Below, piece by piece: positions 7,456 to 15,521 of a DNA stretch of 44,786 nt. This stretch comes from Sphingobium xanthum. GTDB taxonomy: Bacteria; Pseudomonadota; Alphaproteobacteria; Sphingomonadales; Sphingomonadaceae. Position 1 is the first letter of the stretch, and the number at the start of each line of letters is the position of its first letter. The stretch covers positions 1 through 44,786 of the forward strand of contig NZ_JAHKKS010000018.1 of NCBI RefSeq assembly GCF_019737615.1, in the 5' to 3' direction. The notes beneath the pieces were generated by a model that was given only the letters and a program-made list of their open reading frames with translations, did not search any database and was not told where the DNA came from. The translations under genes were made by a program, and so were the position numbers.

Positions 7456-8490
7456 TCAGGGCTTGCGGCGAACAGGCACGGGCACGTTGCAGATGTCCGC
7501 CCCGCCCGCCGGCACGATGAAGAATGGGTCGCGCCGATTGGCCCTCGCATCGGCATAGGCGGCGAAAGCCTTGCTGTCGGTCCCGAGGAACTGGAATTTC
7601 GGCTGCTCGGCCGTGGGCAGGCTGCTGGCGAGCCTGATCGACGGGATGGCGGTGCGCTCCCCAGCGGTCTCATAGAAACCCAGCGGACCGGTTCCGCGTG
7701 GCAGGCTGGAGAGATATTCGATGCCTTCGACGACACGTCCGACCACGGCGATGTTGCGATCGAGATGACGCGGCGCATGCCCGATCACCGCATACAGCTC
7801 GGCGCCGGTGCCTGTGTCCGGCGACATGCCGCGCCCGACCCCGACATAGCCGTAGCAATGCACGGGCCAGGCCTTGTGACTTTCGTCGTCCGATCCAATT
7901 GGCCAGCCGGCATAAAACGTCACTCGGTCGGCATAATTGTCGCCTCGCGGCCGTCTGTCAGGCGGCGCTGACTTACCTGCCGCGCTGGCTTCGGCCACTC
8001 GGAGAGCCGATTTTGTGGCCACATCCACGTCGTTAGCAGCCAATGCGGCGGCGACACCCTTGTGGTCCAGCTCGACGTCATAATGCGCCTCGGTCACGGT
8101 CCTCAGCCCGTCCGGCAGTTTCTTCGCCTTGGCGGCATCCTCTCCGTCCGGATCGCCCCATTGCGTCACATAATTGTCCTGCACGCGCACCACCGAGATG
8201 CCGTCATACCAGTGCGCTTTGGTCAGCGTCCGGATGTTGCCAACCCAGCCCTGCGCAAGCGGCGCGGGCGCGAGCTGGATGATCACGCGGCGCGGCTTGC
8301 CCTGCGCGTCATTGGCCAGCGTCATGACCAGAAGGTCGTCCGACGAAATGTCGATCCAGTCCGCCGCCGGAGCCGCCGCAACGATCTCGCCGGGAGAGGG
8401 CAGGGCCGCAGGCGCGGCGGGCTGTGCGAAGCCCGGAGCAGGAAGACTCGCGAGCGCGAGCAGCGACGGGAGAAGCCGGGCCTTTTTCAT
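7456..8490 (-). CDS. Secreted cyclophilin-type peptidyl-prolyl cis-trans isomerase
   Basis: A 344-residue exported protein. MKKARLLPSLLALASLPAPG with FAQ is a clean signal peptide with cleavage after residue 22 or so. The mature part carries cyclophilin signatures: WYDGISVVRVQDNYVTQWGD (matching the YxGxxFHRVxxxFxxQGGD core) and, later, GTGAELYAVIGHAPRHLDRN and IAVVGRVVEGIEYL. It probably assists proline isomerisation of periplasmic proteins. It is about twice the length of a minimal cyclophilin because of a long insertion between the two core halves (about residues 110-200) and a C-terminal tail. Several classical active-site residues are altered (FHRV is SVVRV), so catalytic competence is uncertain. 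ATG 8490 is preferred because it opens the signal peptide. Confidence 0.82.
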   Translation of the reverse strand: MKKARLLPSLLALASLPAPGFAQPAAPAALPSPGEIVAAAPAADWIDISSDDLLVMTLANDAQGKPRRVIIQLAPAPLAQGWVGNIRTLTKAHWYDGISVVRVQDNYVTQWGDPDGEDAAKAKKLPDGLRTVTEAHYDVELDHKGVAAALAANDVDVATKSALRVAEASAAGKSAPPDRRPRGDNYADRVTFYAGWPIGSDDESHKAWPVHCYGYVGVGRGMSPDTGTGAELYAVIGHAPRHLDRNIAVVGRVVEGIEYLSSLPRGTGPLGFYETAGERTAIPSIRLASSLPTAEQPKFQFLGTDSKAFAAYADARANRRDPFFIVPAGGADICNVPVPVRRKP

Positions 8491-8566
8491 GGACAAGCCA
8501 TGCCACAGCGGCACGGCTTGCGAAAGTCGGCAGAGGCGGCTAGGGCGCGCAATCTCCAAGGCATGC

Positions 8567-8657
8567 GGAGCGGTGGCCGAGTGGTCGAAGGCGCTCGCCT
8601 GGAAAGTGAGTATACGTCAAAAGCGTATCGAGGGTTCGAATCCCTCCCGCTCCGCCA
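8567..8657 (+). tRNA. tRNA-Ser (anticodon GGA)
   Basis: A complete cloverleaf with a long variable arm. The acceptor GGAGCGG pairs with CCGCTCC, the discriminator is G, and CCA is encoded at 8655-8657. The anticodon stem-loop ctcgc-ctGGAaa-gtgag gives GGA, reading UCC/UCU serine codons. The T-arm is GAGGGTTCGAATCCCTC. The long variable arm (tatacg..cgtat) is diagnostic of a class II tRNA. Confidence 0.95.
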
Positions 8658-8864
8658 GTCCATGAAATCGCCTCGGGGATGACCTTTCCCGGAACTCGCG
8701 CCTGCGTCGGGCCATTATTTGCTTGAGGATCACCCTACCGGCACGCCCGGACATGGGGCGGGCTGGCGACTGTTTGTTTTTCAGTCGCCTTTCCCGCGCG
8801 CCGACGGCAGAGTTTGTCGATTCAGGGCCATGGGGGCCATCACTCGCGATCGGGGAATGCGCGG

Positions 8865-10115
8865 ATGTCCAATGCCGGTTCTATTCTTGTCGCGCTGGTC
8901 GCAGGCCTGTTGCTCGGCCTGCTGGGCGCTGCCTATGCCGCCGATGTCTCGGCCGCCATCCTGATCGGGACCGATCCGGTCGGCACGATGTGGCTCAACG
9001 GGCTGCGCATGACGGTCATCCCGCTGGTCGTCGCGCTGCTCATCACCGGGATCGCGCAGACGGCGCAGGCGGCACGGGCCGGGCGGCTGGCGACGCTGAC
9101 GCTGGGCTGGATCGTGGCGGTGATGTGTGCGTCGGCGGTCTTCGGCGCGGTGCTGACGCCGCTGTTTCTGCATCTCTGGCCGATGCCGGCGGAAGCGGCA
9201 GGGGCATTGCGCACCGCCCTCGGCGGCGTGCCCGCGGTCGAGGCGCCGCCGCCTTTCGCGCAATTTCTGAGCAGCATCGTGCCGACCAACCCGGTCACGG
9301 CTGCCGCGACCGATGCCGTGCTGCCATTGCTCATCTTCACCGGCGCGTTCGGCTTCGCGCTCACCAGATTGCCCCCGCAGCCCCGAGACCAGCTGGCGGC
9401 TTTCTTCTCGGGCATCGCCGACGCGATGATCATCGTCATCGCCTGGGTGCTGCGGATCGCGCCGATCGGCGTGTTCGCGCTGGCCTTCGGCGTCGGGGTA
9501 CGCTCGGGCGCGGCGGCGTTCGGCGCCTTGCTGCACTATGTGATCGTCGTGACCTCGGTCGGCGTCGTGATCAGCCTGTGCTGCTATCTGGTGGCGGTGA
9601 TCGGCGGGAAGCTGCGCCTGCGCGACTATGCGCGCGCCATCGTGCCGGTGCAGGCGCTGGCGGTCAGCACGCAATCCTCGCTCGCCTGCCTGCCGATCAT
9701 GCTCAAGAAATCGCAGGAGCTTGGTGTCCACAGCTCGACCGCCGATGTCGTTCTGCCCATGGCCGTTGCGCTGATGCGGGCGACGGGCCCGGCGATGAAC
9801 CTCGCGGTCGCGCTCTATGTCGCCAACTGGTTCGGCATCGCGCTGACGCCCGCGCAGATTGCCGTCGCGCTCATCGTCTGCGTGCTGACCTCGATGAGCT
9901 CGGTCAGCCTGCCGGGGCAGGTCAGCTTCATCACGGCGATAGCGCCGATCTGCCTCGTGCTTGGCGCGCCGGTGGAGGCGCTCGCGCTGCTGGTTGCGGT
10001 CGAGACGGTGCCCGACATTGTGCGCACGCTCGGCAACGCGATGATGGACGTCGCCGTCACCTGCGGCATTGCGCGGCGGGATGGGACGCCGGATCGGGCG
10101 GCGGAAAGCGCGTGA
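8865..10115 (+). CDS. Dicarboxylate/amino acid:cation symporter (DAACS family)
   Basis: A 416-residue polytopic inner-membrane transporter with about eight membrane segments plus re-entrant loops. Family signs are DPVGTMWLNGLRMTVIPLV near residue 40, SIVPTNPVTAAATDAVLPLLIF near residue 145, and the serine-rich re-entrant STQSSLACLPIM (the GltP/DctA S-rich motif), followed by a variant of the conserved NMDG region (RATGPAMNLAVAL). It should import dicarboxylates or acidic amino acids with H+ or Na+. ATG 8865 is chosen because GGGGAA lies seven bases upstream and the first membrane helix begins right after. The NMDG motif appears as GPAMN, so substrate prediction is loose. Monocistronic. Confidence 0.87.
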   Translation: MSNAGSILVALVAGLLLGLLGAAYAADVSAAILIGTDPVGTMWLNGLRMTVIPLVVALLITGIAQTAQAARAGRLATLTLGWIVAVMCASAVFGAVLTPLFLHLWPMPAEAAGALRTALGGVPAVEAPPPFAQFLSSIVPTNPVTAAATDAVLPLLIFTGAFGFALTRLPPQPRDQLAAFFSGIADAMIIVIAWVLRIAPIGVFALAFGVGVRSGAAAFGALLHYVIVVTSVGVVISLCCYLVAVIGGKLRLRDYARAIVPVQALAVSTQSSLACLPIMLKKSQELGVHSSTADVVLPMAVALMRATGPAMNLAVALYVANWFGIALTPAQIAVALIVCVLTSMSSVSLPGQVSFITAIAPICLVLGAPVEALALLVAVETVPDIVRTLGNAMMDVAVTCGIARRDGTPDRAAESA

Positions 10116-10138
10116 TGTGGCGCGCTGACGTTACAGCA

Positions 10139-10226
10139 CCGTTCGCCCTGAGCTTGTCGAAGGGTCGTGCTCTTTTGCGATCGGAAAAGCAGAAGAACAG
10201 CCCGTCGACAAGCTCAGGGCGAACGG
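10139..10226. repeat. REP-like inverted repeat (GTTCGCCCTGAGCTTGTCGA)
   Basis: A perfect 22-bp inverted repeat (arms 10139-10160 and 10205-10226) around a 44-base spacer. It sits between two convergent genes, as for typical REP elements. The arm sequence is one I recall as widespread in sphingomonad genomes; a diverged relative is at 29755-29788. Confidence 0.75.
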
Positions 10227-10254
10227 CTTGAACATATGAAAACAGCCGTAATCG

Positions 10255-10905
10255 TCAGGCCGGCTGCGCCGCGATCTGGCGCAGCACTTGCTCATAGGCT
10301 TCGGGCGACTGCGCGCCGGAGACGAGATAGCGTTCGTCGATGATGACCGCGGGCACGCCGTTGATGCCGCGCGTGCGCCAGAGATGCTCGGCCTGACGAA
10401 CATCGTCGGCGGAGCGATCCGACGCCAGAACGTCGCGTGCGGCGGCGCCATCGAGGCCGGCCTTTTCCGCTGCCGCGACAAGCACCTCATGATCCGACGT
10501 GCTCCGGCCGTGGGTGAAGTAGGTCTCGAACAGCGCGTGCTTCAGCGCCTGCTGCTTGCCTTCTAGTCCAGCCCAGTGGAGCAGGCGGTGCGCATCGAAC
10601 GTGTTGTACATCCGGCTCTCGTCGGACATCGCCATGGTGAAGCCGAGCGTGGCGGCGCGCTCTCGGATCATCTCGCGATTGGCGGCGAATTGCTCGGGCG
10701 ACGAGCCATATTTGCCGGTGATATGCTCGACCATGTTTTCGCCCTCGGGCGCCATGTCGGGATTGAGCTCGAACGGCTGGAAATGCAGCGCGGTCTCGAT
10801 CTCGTCACTGGTGCGTGCCAGCGCCTGTTCCAGACCGTGCAGGCCGATGACGCACCAGGGGCAGACAACGTCCGAGACGAAATCGATCTTGAGCGTGCGG
10901 GCCAT
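10255..10905 (-). CDS. DsbA-family (FrnE-like) oxidoreductase
   Basis: A 216-residue thioredoxin-fold protein without a signal peptide, so cytoplasmic. The active-site motif is C15-P-W-C18 in DVVCPWCVIG. The interior is the alpha-helical insertion of the DsbA/FrnE/HCCA-isomerase group, with FNTFDAHRLLHWA (here YNTFDAHRLLHWA) and, near the C-terminus, GINGVPAVIIDERYLVSGAQ holding the cis-proline (GVP). FrnE-like proteins are disulfide isomerases or polyketide-associated oxidoreductases. ATG 10905 is preferred over an upstream frame because GGACAGGAC precedes it. This is the last core gene before the integrated element. Confidence 0.88.
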   Translation of the reverse strand: MARTLKIDFVSDVVCPWCVIGLHGLEQALARTSDEIETALHFQPFELNPDMAPEGENMVEHITGKYGSSPEQFAANREMIRERAATLGFTMAMSDESRMYNTFDAHRLLHWAGLEGKQQALKHALFETYFTHGRSTSDHEVLVAAAEKAGLDGAAARDVLASDRSADDVRQAEHLWRTRGINGVPAVIIDERYLVSGAQSPEAYEQVLRQIAAQPA

Positions 10906-10990
10906 CGTCCTGTCCTTTCGTGCGGCTGTCGCGCCCATATGGGACAGGTCGGCACGAATTGCATCAGGGACATGGGATCATGACGGGGCC

Positions 10991-11008
10991 ATGGTCGATG
11001 ACGGGCTC
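10991..11008 (+). repeat. Candidate attL: partial copy of tRNA-Val 3' end
   Basis: ATGGT-CGATGACGGGCTC matches the 3' end of tRNA-Val on the other side of the element (23093-23113, ATGGT-GGG-CGATGACGGGCTC) except for three missing G. The 13-bp core CGATGACGGGCTC (10996-11008) is exact. This is what tRNA-targeting integrases leave at the end far from the tRNA. Confidence 0.6.
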
Positions 11009-11060
11009 ACATTACAGCTTAGGAATGGCTAATTTCCTATCCTGATGCACGACAGTTCGC

Positions 11061-11088
11061 GATCAAGGCCCCCAATGAGGCCCCCAAA
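11061..11088 (+). repeat. Left internal repeat, possible integrase arm site
   Basis: GATCAAG-GCCCCCAATGAGGC followed by CCCCAAA. It resembles 22952-22980 at the other end (GATCAAG, then CCCCAATAAGGCCCCCA) in the same orientation. Within itself it holds GGCCCCCAA twice. The paired position just inside both ends suits arm-type binding sites of the integrase or excisionase. Confidence 0.45.
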
Positions 11089-11217
11089 CGGTGTGACTGA
11101 GGCTACCGGTCGTTTTCGACGACCCGGAAAAATTATCGCTAGAGAGGGCTAAACGTCCCGAGAGAACGGGACGCAGGGCGAGCCGATTATTCTTCGCGTT
11201 TCCAGTTCGGGCTCGGC

Positions 11218-11427
11218 TTACTGAAAGGAAATGTGCGAAACACAAGCCCAAGGACGAAGCTGAGGCTCGCTCCAGCCGCCCAACATTCCCTTGACCCGAC
11301 ACACCATCCCTACCTCGTCGATCGCTTCGATCTTGACCTTAAGGGACACCTGAGTGCTCCCCCCGACGGCCATGATCGTTGCCTCGACCTCGCCCGCGTC
11401 CAATAGTTGCCTGAGATATTCGAGCAT
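11218..11427 (-). CDS. Small hypothetical protein, predicted beta-rich
   Basis: A 69-residue protein opening MLEYLRQLLDAGEVEATIMA. The rest alternates strands (TQVSLKVKIEAIDEVGMVCRVKG) and ends in SHISF, a pattern like small Sm/LSm-type barrels, though the similarity is too weak to name. A strong GGAGGGGG ribosome site lies a few bases before the ATG, which supports it as a real gene. It is the outermost gene of the element at its left end and is separated from the HD-PRTase cassette by 511 bases. No function is assigned. Confidence 0.6.
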   Translation of the reverse strand: MLEYLRQLLDAGEVEATIMAVGGSTQVSLKVKIEAIDEVGMVCRVKGMLGGWSEPQLRPWACVSHISFQ

Positions 11428-11938
11428 CGCCCCCTCCGTCAGCGTTCGCGCTCGAAGCTATGCGCTCTGGGCGAGTGTCGCAATCTGTCAATCAACCCAG
11501 CAATATTGGCGGGTCCTACCTCGGCGAATTGAAGGGATAAGCGGCCAGGGACCGCTTTTTTGTCACCTGACGGCCACGCCGGGACCGCGGATTGTTTCAT
11601 GTTCTTATTTCGCGTGCTGTCATCGAACTAGGCTATCTCAAAAAGAAGCAGGAATGGCCGCTGTCCTCGACATGTTGCAGAGGATGGATGGTGGGAAACG
11701 AAGAAGCGCCGAACATTCATTGACTGCCGATAGCTTTTCATGATCGAACAATGGTTCACCCAGCTGAATTAGGCTGGACAGGGTAGATTTGGGTCAGCTC
11801 TGCCGTTCCAGAATCATAGGTCGAACGGCAGCTCTTGTCAGGAAACGACATTCGGCGGTTACAGCCGTAGCCGTCCTGTAGGCCAGCGCCTGCCACCGCC
11901 AGGACGATCAGTTGAATTCGGCGCAACTGTGAGCTGCG
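11428..11938. other. Non-coding stretch at the left end of the element
   Basis: 511 bases without a convincing gene. The only candidate is a 29-codon plus-strand frame at 11654-11743 (MAAVLDMLQRMDGG start, weak AGGA upstream), which may be chance. The stretch is the downstream region of the HD-PRTase gene and the upstream region of the 69-residue gene, so it should hold the promoter of the latter. I see no clear terminator hairpin. Confidence 0.4.
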
Positions 11939-14659
11939 TCAGCTCTTCGCTCGGCGCTTGATAAGCGCGTGCCAGTCGACGTCGTCGTGCTTACCGCCCA
12001 TCCATAGACAGGTCAGTGTCTGGGTCGGTACGTTGAAGCGGCTAGCCAGCAGCATCGCGCGCCCACCGTATCCCAGCGCGCGCGCCGCCTGCTTTGTCTC
12101 ATCCTTGCCGTTAGAGGCGAGCAGGTCGGCGCCGATGCTTTGGCAGCGTTCGCGGAACTTCCCGACCTTTTCAGGGTCCATGCCCTTGAGCGCCCCTTCG
12201 AAAGCGAACGCTAGGTCGTTGTCCGTGAGGTGAGCGTAAACGGTGGCGTCGAGCTTCAGCTTGGTGGCGGCCTCGCGGATCCGTTCAAGCCCCTCCTCCC
12301 AACCGGCAATGAACACGAATGCCACGGGGCGGGAGCGGAGAAATTCCCTTTCCTGTCGGCCGAACGGCAGACGGATTTCCTCAAGTTGATCCTGCTTGAG
12401 CTCGTCGTCCTCGAACCAGTTGCCGAGGATGTCGAGGGTCTGCGATCCGCTGCCGACGATGTCGTCCAAGAAGACAATCGGCTTGTCGCCGCCAGCTGAG
12501 GCCGCCTCTTCGATGAGAGAAGCACGCGGAAAGATCTTTTCGAGGTCGCGCGACAGGTAGGTCTGGACGGCGGAACTGTCCTTAACCGCCCCAAGCGGGC
12601 AGATCGTCGCGCCGGCGAACTTCGGGTTGAGCTCGGCGAACTGCGTCAAGGCCGCATAATTGTCCTCTCGGCCGAGGACCTTCATCGCATCGAGGGCAGC
12701 CAGGGCGCATTCGATTGCGTCGTTATCGCGGAATTGCGCGAGCCAGCTCACGACGCGTTCGCGCATCGCCTGGGCACGCCGCTGCGGCGTCTCGCTCTGC
12801 GGCTCATCGATCTGCTCAAGCTTCGCGGCGATCCGCTCAACCTTGACTTCAACGTCTTGGCGCCGAAGGCGCTCGGGTACCGGTCGGATGTCGTGCGGCA
12901 CGCCCTTATACCAGCCGACCTCCTCCAGTTGGCGCTTGACCTTATCGACCTCGTCTCGGTCCTGCTTGCTGATTTCGAGTGCGCTGGCAGGCAGGACGAC
13001 GTCGAAGTCTCGTCGCAGCAGTCGCTCGGCGGCGATGAACACGGCTGCCGCGCATTCCCGAGGCGCGAATAGCACACCCTGCGGCTTGCCGAGCCCATAC
13101 ATGTCCGCCCAAGCCGTCTGGTTGATCTCCAGTTCGCGCCCTCGGACAAATTTTTCGCCCATCGAGATGAGCGCCCGGTCGATCTCGGTGCCACTGCCGA
13201 GCGGTGGCTTCGCCGAGATGACGACAGCGTATCCCAGGGCCTCGGCTTCGATGCCGCCCATCGCCTGCGGCAGCACGTCCGCGATCGAGCGCAGCTCCGT
13301 TGCGACGTCGCGACGAAGCTTTGCCAGCTTCTGCTCGTTGGTGAGGATGCTAACAACTTGGTCGAGTCCGCGCCGCTGTTGCCGGTCATCCCCCCACGGA
13401 TCTGCCGGGTAGGACGCCATGAGCGAAAGCGAGGAGATATAGAGGTCGCGGTCGCGGAGCTTCGCGAGTAGCGTGTTGATGAAGGAGAGGAGCGCCGGCG
13501 GTCGTTCCTCGACATCCATTGCGCGGAACAGCACATCGGCGTCAGCCACCAGGAGCTGGTCGTCGGACAGCTCGTAGGAGAGCCGGATTAGCTTCAGTAC
13601 ATCGGCTTCGGGATGGAAGGCGAGAGCTTCGAACAGCGCCTCGATCATCGCCTCGATTGCTACGACCTTCTTGTGGTTGTAAATCTTCGAATAGAGCAAA
13701 ACGCGGGCGAGATGCAGTTCATCTAGGATCGCCTTACCCGACCATTTTAGACCGAAGAGCACGCGCGCGTCGCGGTGCTCGTTCAGTGCGTTCAGGATGT
13801 CTTCCGGCATCTCCTTCGATGGAATGCGCTTGGTGGTGATCTTCTGAAGCAGTCTCGAGATGTCGAGCGTGGATGGTATCCCCGCGTGCTTGGCGTCGCG
13901 GGCGTAGTAATCGAGCTTGTCGGCATCGAAAGGCCCGGTGATGATCTCGTGGAGGAGCGGTACGTCCTCGTCGATGTGGCGTCCTATGATCGCGCGCTGG
14001 ATGCGTTTAGCCACTTGGGCGGCTGCTTCTTTAGATCCGCCCGTGGCCATGCCGCCGTTACCCAGTTGGTCAAACGCGATGGCCAACATCTCGAGAAAGG
14101 CGGGCGCCTCGACGAGGTGGTAAGCTACGAGTTCACTCAGCTGGATCTTGCCGCCGAGCTCATGGCATGTTGAGAACGCCTGGAGAGCGAGCCTCAACTC
14201 CACGCGCCGCGAGATAGCGTGTTCAGAGACGTGCGAGAACACGCCGTGCCCGATATCGTGGAGGATGGCGCACAAGCGGATGAGAGCTGACTTAGCGCCA
14301 TCGATTGGCGCCATCGACGGCCCTTCGGTCGATGCTTGGTTTATTGCGTTGGCCAGCTGCTGCGCTTGATGGAGGACGCCCAGCGTATGCTCGAAGCGCG
14401 AATGCGTGGCGCCAGGATATACCCAGTGAACGACGCCGAGCTGCCGCACGAACCGGAGCCGCTGGACCAGTGGGCAATCGAGTATGACGATCTCAAGCGG
14501 GGAGACCTTGATGGTTCCCCAGATTGCGTCGTTAATTTCCTTGGGGTTCTTGCCGATCGCGCCGGGCTTGCCGATGCGGGTAATGTAGTTTCGAAGGCGT
14601 TGCTCGGCGAAGGCCTCTACGAAGGCTTTAATGCCGTCCAATATTTCATCGTTTGTCAT
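11939..14659 (-). CDS. HD phosphohydrolase (SAMHD1-like) fused to a phosphoribosyltransferase-like domain
   Basis: A 906-residue cytoplasmic protein. Residues about 45-330 form an HD domain of the SAMHD1/dGTPase type: RLRFVRQLG, then ATHSRFEHTLGV (H91), LHDIGHGVFSH (H134-D135, H138), and PFDADKLDYYARDAKHAGI, which copies the SAMHD1 segment carrying its last metal ligand (D247 here). SAMHD1 relatives hydrolyse dNTPs. The middle (about 330-650) is helical and unrecognised. Around residues 728-742 PIVFLDDIVGSGSQT is a PRPP-loop-like motif of type I phosphoribosyltransferases, followed by a Rossmann-like strand RPVAFVFIAG. The start overlaps the upstream 140-residue gene by 14 bases, implying coupled translation. 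The combination suggests a nucleotide-targeting enzyme in phage defence; that role is inferred, not shown. Confidence 0.75.
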   Translation of the reverse strand: MTNDEILDGIKAFVEAFAEQRLRNYITRIGKPGAIGKNPKEINDAIWGTIKVSPLEIVILDCPLVQRLRFVRQLGVVHWVYPGATHSRFEHTLGVLHQAQQLANAINQASTEGPSMAPIDGAKSALIRLCAILHDIGHGVFSHVSEHAISRRVELRLALQAFSTCHELGGKIQLSELVAYHLVEAPAFLEMLAIAFDQLGNGGMATGGSKEAAAQVAKRIQRAIIGRHIDEDVPLLHEIITGPFDADKLDYYARDAKHAGIPSTLDISRLLQKITTKRIPSKEMPEDILNALNEHRDARVLFGLKWSGKAILDELHLARVLLYSKIYNHKKVVAIEAMIEALFEALAFHPEADVLKLIRLSYELSDDQLLVADADVLFRAMDVEERPPALLSFINTLLAKLRDRDLYISSLSLMASYPADPWGDDRQQRRGLDQVVSILTNEQKLAKLRRDVATELRSIADVLPQAMGGIEAEALGYAVVISAKPPLGSGTEIDRALISMGEKFVRGRELEINQTAWADMYGLGKPQGVLFAPRECAAAVFIAAERLLRRDFDVVLPASALEISKQDRDEVDKVKRQLEEVGWYKGVPHDIRPVPERLRRQDVEVKVERIAAKLEQIDEPQSETPQRRAQAMRERVVSWLAQFRDNDAIECALAALDAMKVLGREDNYAALTQFAELNPKFAGATICPLGAVKDSSAVQTYLSRDLEKIFPRASLIEEAASAGGDKPIVFLDDIVGSGSQTLDILGNWFEDDELKQDQLEEIRLPFGRQEREFLRSRPVAFVFIAGWEEGLERIREAATKLKLDATVYAHLTDNDLAFAFEGALKGMDPEKVGKFRERCQSIGADLLASNGKDETKQAARALGYGGRAMLLASRFNVPTQTLTCLWMGGKHDDVDWHALIKRRAKS

Positions 14660-15068
14660 CCCGCGCTGTGCCCGCCCCGAAAGTTTCTTCGACGATCTGC
14701 GCCATGAGGGAGCGAGGGATCGAGGAGTGGTCGAGATAATAGTTCGCGTCGTCCTCGTCGACTTTGAATTCTACCGTCTTGAGGCGCGGATTGTTGATCG
14801 CCACGATGCGCCGGTCGCGCAGCGCATAGATCGCTTCGCGCAGCGTGCTAGAATCGCCGTGATAGGGATTGGTCGCCAGCGAGAAGTCGACGGCGAGTCC
14901 GAAGCGATCCTGGTTCTCGACGAGCATTTCGTAGGCGCGCGCGAAGCGCTTGTCCTCGAACGTATCGGCCAGCTTGACCTCTTCAACGTGGCTCAGCTTG
15001 AGCTGGCATACGAGGTCGGTGACGAATTCCTCGGACGTGACAAGACGGACGTCTTCGACTGCTTGCAT
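14646..15068 (-). CDS. Unrecognised partner of the HD-PRTase protein
   Basis: A 140-residue soluble protein (MQAVEDVRLVTSEEFVTDLV opening). It contains an acidic C-terminal region with EFKVDEDDANYYLDHSSIPRS and a helix FARAYEMLVENQDRFGL. No family is recognised. The start at 15068 is favoured by GGAGG seven bases upstream; an alternative ATG at 15101 also has a fair site (GGAAG) and would add 11 residues. It overlaps the HD-PRTase gene by 14 bases and follows the 127-residue gene closely, so the three form one operon. As the overlapping small partner of a large enzyme it could be a sensor, regulator or inhibitor. Confidence 0.65.
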   Translation of the reverse strand: MQAVEDVRLVTSEEFVTDLVCQLKLSHVEEVKLADTFEDKRFARAYEMLVENQDRFGLAVDFSLATNPYHGDSSTLREAIYALRDRRIVAINNPRLKTVEFKVDEDDANYYLDHSSIPRSLMAQIVEETFGAGTARDDKR

Positions 15069-15116
15069 TGCCACGCCTCCGTTTCTGACTACCGTCGTCA
15101 TATCACGCTTCCAATA

Positions 15117-15500
15117 TCAACGCGACTCGAAACGAGTCTCAAGCGACACATCGAGCCAGCGCTCCGCGAGTTCCGCGCGTATGAGCACGCCGAACAGGCC
15201 GGATGCGGTGGTTCCGTGTTGCGCCGCCATGGTCACAACGGCCTTCCGCATCGCCGGATCCTTCTTATGCACTGTGAGGGCACCTTTGCGGGGTCCCGGA
15301 TGCGGTTTGTCGTCCCGAATAAGCGCCTGAAGCCTTCCGACTCGCCGCTCGCGTGCGAATAGTAGAAGCATGAGGCTCGGCGGGTCGAGCCCAAAGCTGT
15401 GCGAATAGTCCGCGAAAGCCGCTCGCTCCGTCGCATGGAGGTGGCATGTAATCTGCGGGCGTCCCTTCCCGTCGGTGAGGTCTCCCCGGACTGCCCCCAA
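15117..15500 (-). CDS. Hypothetical protein with two helical repeats, first gene of the cassette
   Basis: About 127 residues. It starts at a TTG preceded by GAGGGAGGAGCG; a TTG at 15521 would lengthen it by seven residues. The sequence has two similar helical units: ITCHLHATERAAFADYSHSF..LLLFARERRVGRL and a second HKKDPAMRKAVVTMAAQHG..LIRAELAERWLD. This resembles a small protein family I recall from sphingomonad plasmids and islands, whose helices look like ribbon-helix-helix or other DNA-contacting folds. A role as cassette regulator is possible but not shown. It lies 48 bases before the next gene (15 bases if that gene starts at 15101). Confidence 0.6.
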   Translation of the reverse strand: MGAVRGDLTDGKGRPQITCHLHATERAAFADYSHSFGLDPPSLMLLLFARERRVGRLQALIRDDKPHPGPRKGALTVHKKDPAMRKAVVTMAAQHGTTASGLFGVLIRAELAERWLDVSLETRFESR

Positions 15501-15521
15501 TCGCTCCTCCCTCAGCGCCAA

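Noticed and set aside
11063..11302. Minus-strand frame at the left end of the element ending in WGPHWGP
   Set aside because: It overlaps the better-supported 69-residue gene and its odd ending is produced by the GGCCCCCA repeats.
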